NCBI GenBank assembly: GCA_008016945.1
Contig: SSGN01000109.1
Location: 1 to 21,393 of the forward strand
DNA from: Flavobacteriales bacterium
GTDB taxonomy: Bacteria; Bacteroidota; Bacteroidia; Flavobacteriales; PHOS-HE28
Direction of reading: 5' to 3'
DNA: 21,393 nt
A model generated the notes under the pieces. That model ran no database searches. It was not told the DNA's origin and saw only the letters and a list, made by a program, of their open reading frames with translations. Shown in pieces: positions 16,195-21,393 of this stretch (position 1 is the first letter of the stretch; each line of letters opens with the position of its first letter). A program made the translations under genes and the position numbers.

Positions 16195-16598
16195 GCTTGC
16201 GTCCAGTCTTCTACGGTCAACCCGGAAACGCGGGCAAATTCGCCGGTATTGTTGGTGACGACGGGAATGCCAAGCGCCCGCGCGTGGGCGGCAATCCACA
16301 GGTCGTTGGGGCCGATGGGCGTGCCGGCCATTTCAAGTTGGCCGCGAATGGAGCCGTAGTGGTTGCCCACCTCTTCATCAGTACCAACGACAGGGATGAT
16401 TTCGCGAACCCGCTTAAGAATTTCCAGCGAGCGTTCGCGTTGCTGGGATTTTTCAACACCGAGCATGAGTTCTCCCCAAGTGACGACCGACATGACGACC
16501 TGTCCTGCAGCGAGGGCTTCGATGCGCTCGGGAATGCCGGGTTTGCGTTTCTTGTAGGCGATGCAGACGTTGGTGTCGAGCAGGTAGCGGGGCGTCAT
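16191..16598 (-). CDS. vapC: VapC-type PIN domain ribonuclease toxin
   Basis: VapC toxins are small PIN-domain ribonucleases that cut tRNA or rRNA and are held inactive by a VapB antitoxin encoded just upstream. The 135-residue product has the full PIN pattern: LLDTNVC (D8), WGEL (E43), [11 protein letters not shown] (D99) and [10 protein letters not shown] (116-125), so it looks catalytically intact. It resembles the enterobacterial VapC/MvpT group. It overlaps res by 4 bases upstream and mod by 4 bases downstream, both as ATGA. There is therefore no room for a separate vapB gene; the only VapB-like sequence is the C-terminal tail of Res. A PIN gene inside an R-M operon, rather than beside it, is unusual. 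Confidence 0.92.
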   Translation of the reverse strand: MTPRYLLDTNVCIAYKKRKPGIPERIEALAAGQVVMSVVTWGELMLGVEKSQQRERSLEILKRVREIIPVVGTDEEVGNHYGSIRGQLEMAGTPIGPNDLWIAAHARALGIPVVTNNTGEFARVSGLTVEDWTQA

Positions 16599-16657
16599 TC
16601 GAAAGACTCGCGTTGTTCGAAGATGGGCGGGTCTTCCCGACCTTCGACGTAGAAATC
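16595..16657 (-). other. VapB antitoxin-like tail at the Res C-terminus
   Basis: The last 20 residues of Res (1038-1057) begin DFYVEG and end [14 protein letters not shown]. VapB antitoxins of the Shigella/Salmonella MvpA group end, as I recall, in the form DFM..REQP..QERESF, the segment that wraps around VapC. Matching positions are D-F, R-E, P, E/Q, and R-E-S-F. The preceding TLGEALRLLASLPQ is a likely short helix, as found before this segment in VapB. The AbrB-like DNA-binding half of VapB is absent. The next codon region is the vapC start (ATGA overlap), the place a vapB end would occupy. Confidence 0.7.
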
Positions 16658-19600
16658 CTGGGGTAGGCTGGCCAGCAGGCGCAGGGCTTCGCCGAGGGTG
16701 TCGGGCGCAGCGTCGATCTCGTCGACGATGTTCTGGATGGTGCGGGTCAGTATCGGCTTGATGTCGTCGATGTCGTCGATTTCGGCAAAGTACCAGGATG
16801 CCAACCCGAGTTTGCTGCGGGCATTGTTGACGGCCGGTAACCAGCGCTCGTTGACCGCCCAGCGCTTGATGGCCTTGTCCTTGTTGAAGCCGGTGATTTC
16901 AAGAATGAGGGTGGCTTCGCGTAGTTTTGGGGTGCGCAGGTGGACAAGGTAATCGGGCAGGTAGTTGCGCTCCTTGCCGCCATCGACGTAGGGAATGGCA
17001 AAGCCGAGAAAAGCATTCTTGACGTAGCTTTCGACGGCCGGAAGCTTTTCCAGCGTTTTCGCGGCGATCTGTTCCCAGGTGTCGGTATCGGCGACCACGA
17101 GGTTGATGTGGCTCTTTTTGGTCGGCCAGGTTTTTTTGCTGGTATGGCCAAAAACGTGAGCGGTAGTGCCCACCGGGTTGTAGTGGTTGAGGATGGGCAG
17201 CACGCGCTCGCGTTCGGCGGCATGGGCAACGATGCCGCGATTGATGCTTTCGACAATGGGTTGCGGATCTTCGTAGATGACGAGGCGCTTGAAGATGGGG
17301 TCGTCTTCGCCTTTGAGCTTGAGCTTTTCTTCGTACCACTGACCAACGATGGTTTTGACCTGTTGGAAAAGACGAAGGTCATTGCGCTGCTTTTCGTCGT
17401 GCACACGACACAGGTATTCCTTGGTCAGCGTGTAGATAACCTGCTGATCGCGTAGTGCTTCGAGATTCGCGTGCAGCGTTTGGGTGTCGCCTGATACGGC
17501 GGTGCCAAGGGTGGTTTCAACAGGCTGACGCGTGGTGTCGATGAAGTAATCGGGCGTGGCGGTGAAATCAGCGCGGAGTTCGCTGCTGTCGCTTTCGAGT
17601 CGATAGCCGACGAGGTTGGGGAAGCGGATTTCAAGCGACGAGCGCTCCGGCAGCGCACGCAGCGTGGCGTAGTCAGGCACATCGACCGGGCTGCTTTTCC
17701 CGGCCTTGAAGAGCTTGAAGGGCACACCAATGATGTGCGCGTATTCGGGCGGGAATTTTCCGGTTTTGGGATCGATGTAATAGTGGCGGCGGCGCAAGGC
17801 CCGGCCTGCCACCTGCTCGCAGAGCAATTGCGAGCCGAAGGCGCGCAGGCCCATGACGTGGGTGACGGTGTTGGCGTCCCAGCCTTCGGTAAGCATCGAG
17901 ACTGAAACCACGCAGCGAATATGGGCGCCGAGGGTGTCGGGCTTGCCGACGGTGTTGACGACTTCGCGCAGCAAGTCGCCATCGGTCAGTTGTTCGATGC
18001 TCTTGTCGGGGTGACGTTGACGATAGTCGCGCTTGAAGCGTTCGATTTCCGGGCCGAATACCTTTTTGAAGCTTTCGTCGATCTGGCCCGAGTGTTCCAG
18101 GGCATCGCTGTCGATGAGCAGCGTTGGCGGCCGGTTCAGCGATCGACCGGTGTTTTGATCAAAATTTGAAAACAGCGGCAGGCGACCGGGAACGACCGAT
18201 GTCTGGCCGTTTTCATCGACACGCTCGTAGCCGGCAATTTCCTTGAAGACTTCGCGAGATACCGTCGTGTTGTTGCAGACGACAATGAAGACCGGCGGCG
18301 CGGTAAACATGTCCGCCTTGAGTTCACCTTTTTTTCGCTGGCCGCGTTCGTATTCTTCGTAGTGGTTGTAGAACTGCTCCAAGGCGGAACGAACGATACC
18401 GGGCAGGTGCGGCGCCGCATCGAATCTGACACCGCCCTCTTCCGCATCCTTGCGTACTTTGCGCTGGCCCTTCTTGGGCAGTTCACCTTTGCAGTTTTCG
18501 TAGAGGTTTTTGAGGATGGGTTCGTCGATAGCATGGCTGCTGTCATCGACCGGCAAGAAGGGAATTTTGACCAAGCCGGATTCAATGGCTTCGATCAGGC
18601 CAAAGTCACTGACCGTCCAGGGAAACAGCGAATAAGCCGGGTAGCCAGAACCGGAAAGGTAATAAGGGGTTGCCGACAGGTCATACACGGCACGCAACTT
18701 GAAACGTTGCGCCACGGCGCGGATACCTGAGAACCAAACGGCCGCGCGCTCATTCTCGGTTTCGGAATTGTCGAATTCGGTGTCCTTGCCCTTGGCACGA
18801 GGCAGATAACAGTGATGAGCTTCATCGTTGATGACCAGTAGCCGCCTACCCGGCTTGAAACTGCCAAGGACACGACGCAGAACGAGGTTATCGTCCTCAC
18901 AGCTTTTAACCTTGCCGCCGTCTTCGCCGAGTTTCCCATCGAAGGGCGTTTTCTTGTTGCCGGAAAGCTGGCGTGGCAGAAACTCGTGGTAGTTGGTGAC
19001 GATCAGGCGATGGGCCAATTCGCCAAGGGCTGCACGGTAAGCCGGTGGCAGCAGATAGCGCTGACGGTAGTAATCCTGAGCGTCCTGCGGGCTGTCGTGG
19101 CGGGCGTCGGGGATCAGAACCTTGAGACGGTCGCGAATGGTGATACCAGGGGCGACAACGAGAAAATAGTCACAATAGCGAGTGTCGCTGCGGTACTCCC
19201 GCCGGTTGAGGTAGTGATAGAGAATCAAACAGGCCATGACCACGGTCTTGCCGCTACCTGTAGCCATTTTGAAGGCATAGCGGGGTAATTGGTCTGCCGG
19301 ATTGTCGCCAGCAGTCGCCTGACGCTGCCGCAACTGGTTGAGCAGATGCGTTCCAGTGTTGGACTTTTCTGCCAGTTCGTTGAGCCAGATTGCGGTTTCG
19401 ACGGCTTCTTGCTGAGCGAAAAACAGTTTCTGGTGCGGGGCACGCTCCGGGTTGGAAAACCAGTAGACAAGCAAATCCCGCGTCACCCGACTGGTTACGC
19501 CGCGGTAGCCTGATTGACGCCAATCTCGGATCTGATCACGCATCTGGTTAACCAGATGTTCGCCGTACTGACTCGTGAGATCGTTAACATCAAACATGTT

Positions 19601-19768
19601 TCCCTGCGCCTGCTGGCCTATCGGAACCTGCGGCACATCGGGAGTGAAGACGCGGCGACCGTCCCGGATGTCTTTGTAGTTCAGATTGCCCTGGATGTCG
19701 GTCGCGTAATGCCGAACTGGCTCCGAGTAAGGCGAATTCAGGATCGGATTGTCTTCAGTTTTTTTCAT
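16595..19768 (-). CDS. res: Type III-like restriction subunit (Res) with VapB-like C-terminal tail
   Basis: Res is the ATP-dependent helicase/translocase and nuclease subunit. The 1057-residue protein has an SF2 helicase core: Walker A MATGSGKT (168-175), DEAH box NDEAHHC (314-320), motif III LSATP (364-368) and a later SMLTEGWDANTVTHVMGLRAF segment. The nuclease part reads NYLPDYLVHL, then LILEITGF (P938, D939, E957), a PD-(D/E)XK pattern with Thr in place of the usual Lys; lysines follow at 963 and 965. It resembles the BPTD_3080-type Res group. The nuclease fold seems to end near EIDDIDDIKPILTRTIQ; the last 45 residues are extra and end in a VapB-like motif. The ATG at 19768 has only a weak ribosome site, 103 bases after the metH stop. 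Confidence 0.93.
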   Translation of the reverse strand: MKKTEDNPILNSPYSEPVRHYATDIQGNLNYKDIRDGRRVFTPDVPQVPIGQQAQGNMFDVNDLTSQYGEHLVNQMRDQIRDWRQSGYRGVTSRVTRDLLVYWFSNPERAPHQKLFFAQQEAVETAIWLNELAEKSNTGTHLLNQLRQRQATAGDNPADQLPRYAFKMATGSGKTVVMACLILYHYLNRREYRSDTRYCDYFLVVAPGITIRDRLKVLIPDARHDSPQDAQDYYRQRYLLPPAYRAALGELAHRLIVTNYHEFLPRQLSGNKKTPFDGKLGEDGGKVKSCEDDNLVLRRVLGSFKPGRRLLVINDEAHHCYLPRAKGKDTEFDNSETENERAAVWFSGIRAVAQRFKLRAVYDLSATPYYLSGSGYPAYSLFPWTVSDFGLIEAIESGLVKIPFLPVDDSSHAIDEPILKNLYENCKGELPKKGQRKVRKDAEEGGVRFDAAPHLPGIVRSALEQFYNHYEEYERGQRKKGELKADMFTAPPVFIVVCNNTTVSREVFKEIAGYERVDENGQTSVVPGRLPLFSNFDQNTGRSLNRPPTLLIDSDALEHSGQIDESFKKVFGPEIERFKRDYRQRHPDKSIEQLTDGDLLREVVNTVGKPDTLGAHIRCVVSVSMLTEGWDANTVTHVMGLRAFGSQLLCEQVAGRALRRRHYYIDPKTGKFPPEYAHIIGVPFKLFKAGKSSPVDVPDYATLRALPERSSLEIRFPNLVGYRLESDSSELRADFTATPDYFIDTTRQPVETTLGTAVSGDTQTLHANLEALRDQQVIYTLTKEYLCRVHDEKQRNDLRLFQQVKTIVGQWYEEKLKLKGEDDPIFKRLVIYEDPQPIVESINRGIVAHAAERERVLPILNHYNPVGTTAHVFGHTSKKTWPTKKSHINLVVADTDTWEQIAAKTLEKLPAVESYVKNAFLGFAIPYVDGGKERNYLPDYLVHLRTPKLREATLILEITGFNKDKAIKRWAVNERWLPAVNNARSKLGLASWYFAEIDDIDDIKPILTRTIQNIVDEIDAAPDTLGEALRLLASLPQDFYVEGREDPPIFEQRESFE

Positions 19769-19871
19769 GCTCGCCGGATTTCAATTGGCAAGATTTCTTT
19801 TGATTGGCACGGAAAGACCAAAGCACAAGACGCAACACATACTTGCACGTCTCGATCCAGGGCGAAAAGGC

Positions 19872-21393
<1,522 letters not shown>

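Larger units (their letters stand above)
11903..19871. other. Lower-GC block between norQ and metH (candidate genomic island)
   Basis: From just after norQ the base composition drops by eye, from about two-thirds G+C to nearer 55-60 percent, with still lower patches inside mod. The content changes to accessory genes: a metzincin, a secreted unknown protein and a res-vapC-mod operon. High-GC housekeeping sequence returns in metH. No integrase, tRNA or flanking direct repeat was found at either edge, so the mechanism of entry is unknown. Confidence 0.6.

Noticed and set aside
16191..16735. A separate small antitoxin gene next to vapC
   Set aside because: Both borders of vapC overlap neighbouring genes, and no small frame with a ribosome site and antitoxin features was found in any frame here; only the in-frame Res tail is VapB-like.
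19769..19871. A dedicated res promoter in the gap after metH
   Set aside because: The gap is AT-richer than metH but shows no convincing -35/-10 pair with 16-18 base spacing, so I cannot support a specific site.

Overview
The window is GC-rich proteobacterial DNA with very little non-coding space, and it falls into two parts that look different. Positions 1 to about 4,700 carry ruvB, kup, ruvA, ruvC and yebC, all on the minus strand. Placing kup between ruvA and ruvB, and having GGGATTC-type repeats beside ruvC, is what I know from Xanthomonadaceae. From about 4,794 onward the genes look like those of denitrifying betaproteobacteria (Rhodocyclales-like): a YjgR/DUF853 ATPase, a family-3 (SMUG1) uracil-DNA glycosylase, an AmpG-type permease, norE-norF-norQ and metH. 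The switch happens in the divergent gap at 4,613-4,793. It could be real synteny, lateral transfer or an assembly join; the sequence alone does not decide.

Layout: (1) 1-4,612, Holliday-junction processing genes with a K+ transporter between them, plus yebC. (2) 4,794-6,314, the HerA-like ATPase YjgR. (3) 6,315-6,979, a gene-free 665-base stretch packed with repeats: twelve 21-bp near-palindromic units in exact register, then two different REP-like inverted pairs. (4) 6,980-8,981, SMUG1 and AmpG on the minus strand. (5) 9,101-11,902 on the plus strand: a small unknown protein, an ICMT-like membrane methyltransferase, then norE, norF and norQ, with a duplicated 72-bp hairpin repeat just before norQ. 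(6) 11,903-19,871, a lower-GC block between norQ and metH holding a metzincin protease, a secreted unknown protein, and a three-gene res-vapC-mod operon. (7) 19,872-21,393, the C-terminal part of metH.

The most interesting item is the res-vapC-mod operon (19,768 down to 13,615). A VapC-type PIN toxin gene sits between the restriction and methylation genes of a type III-like system, and each junction is a 4-base ATGA overlap. There is no separate antitoxin gene. Instead, the Res protein itself ends in a short tail ([14 protein letters not shown]) that closely resembles the toxin-binding C-terminus of VapB antitoxins. This suggests a restriction enzyme that doubles as the antitoxin for the toxin encoded directly after it, tying loss of the restriction system to toxin release. 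The tail and the overlaps are read from the sequence; the neutralising function is inference.
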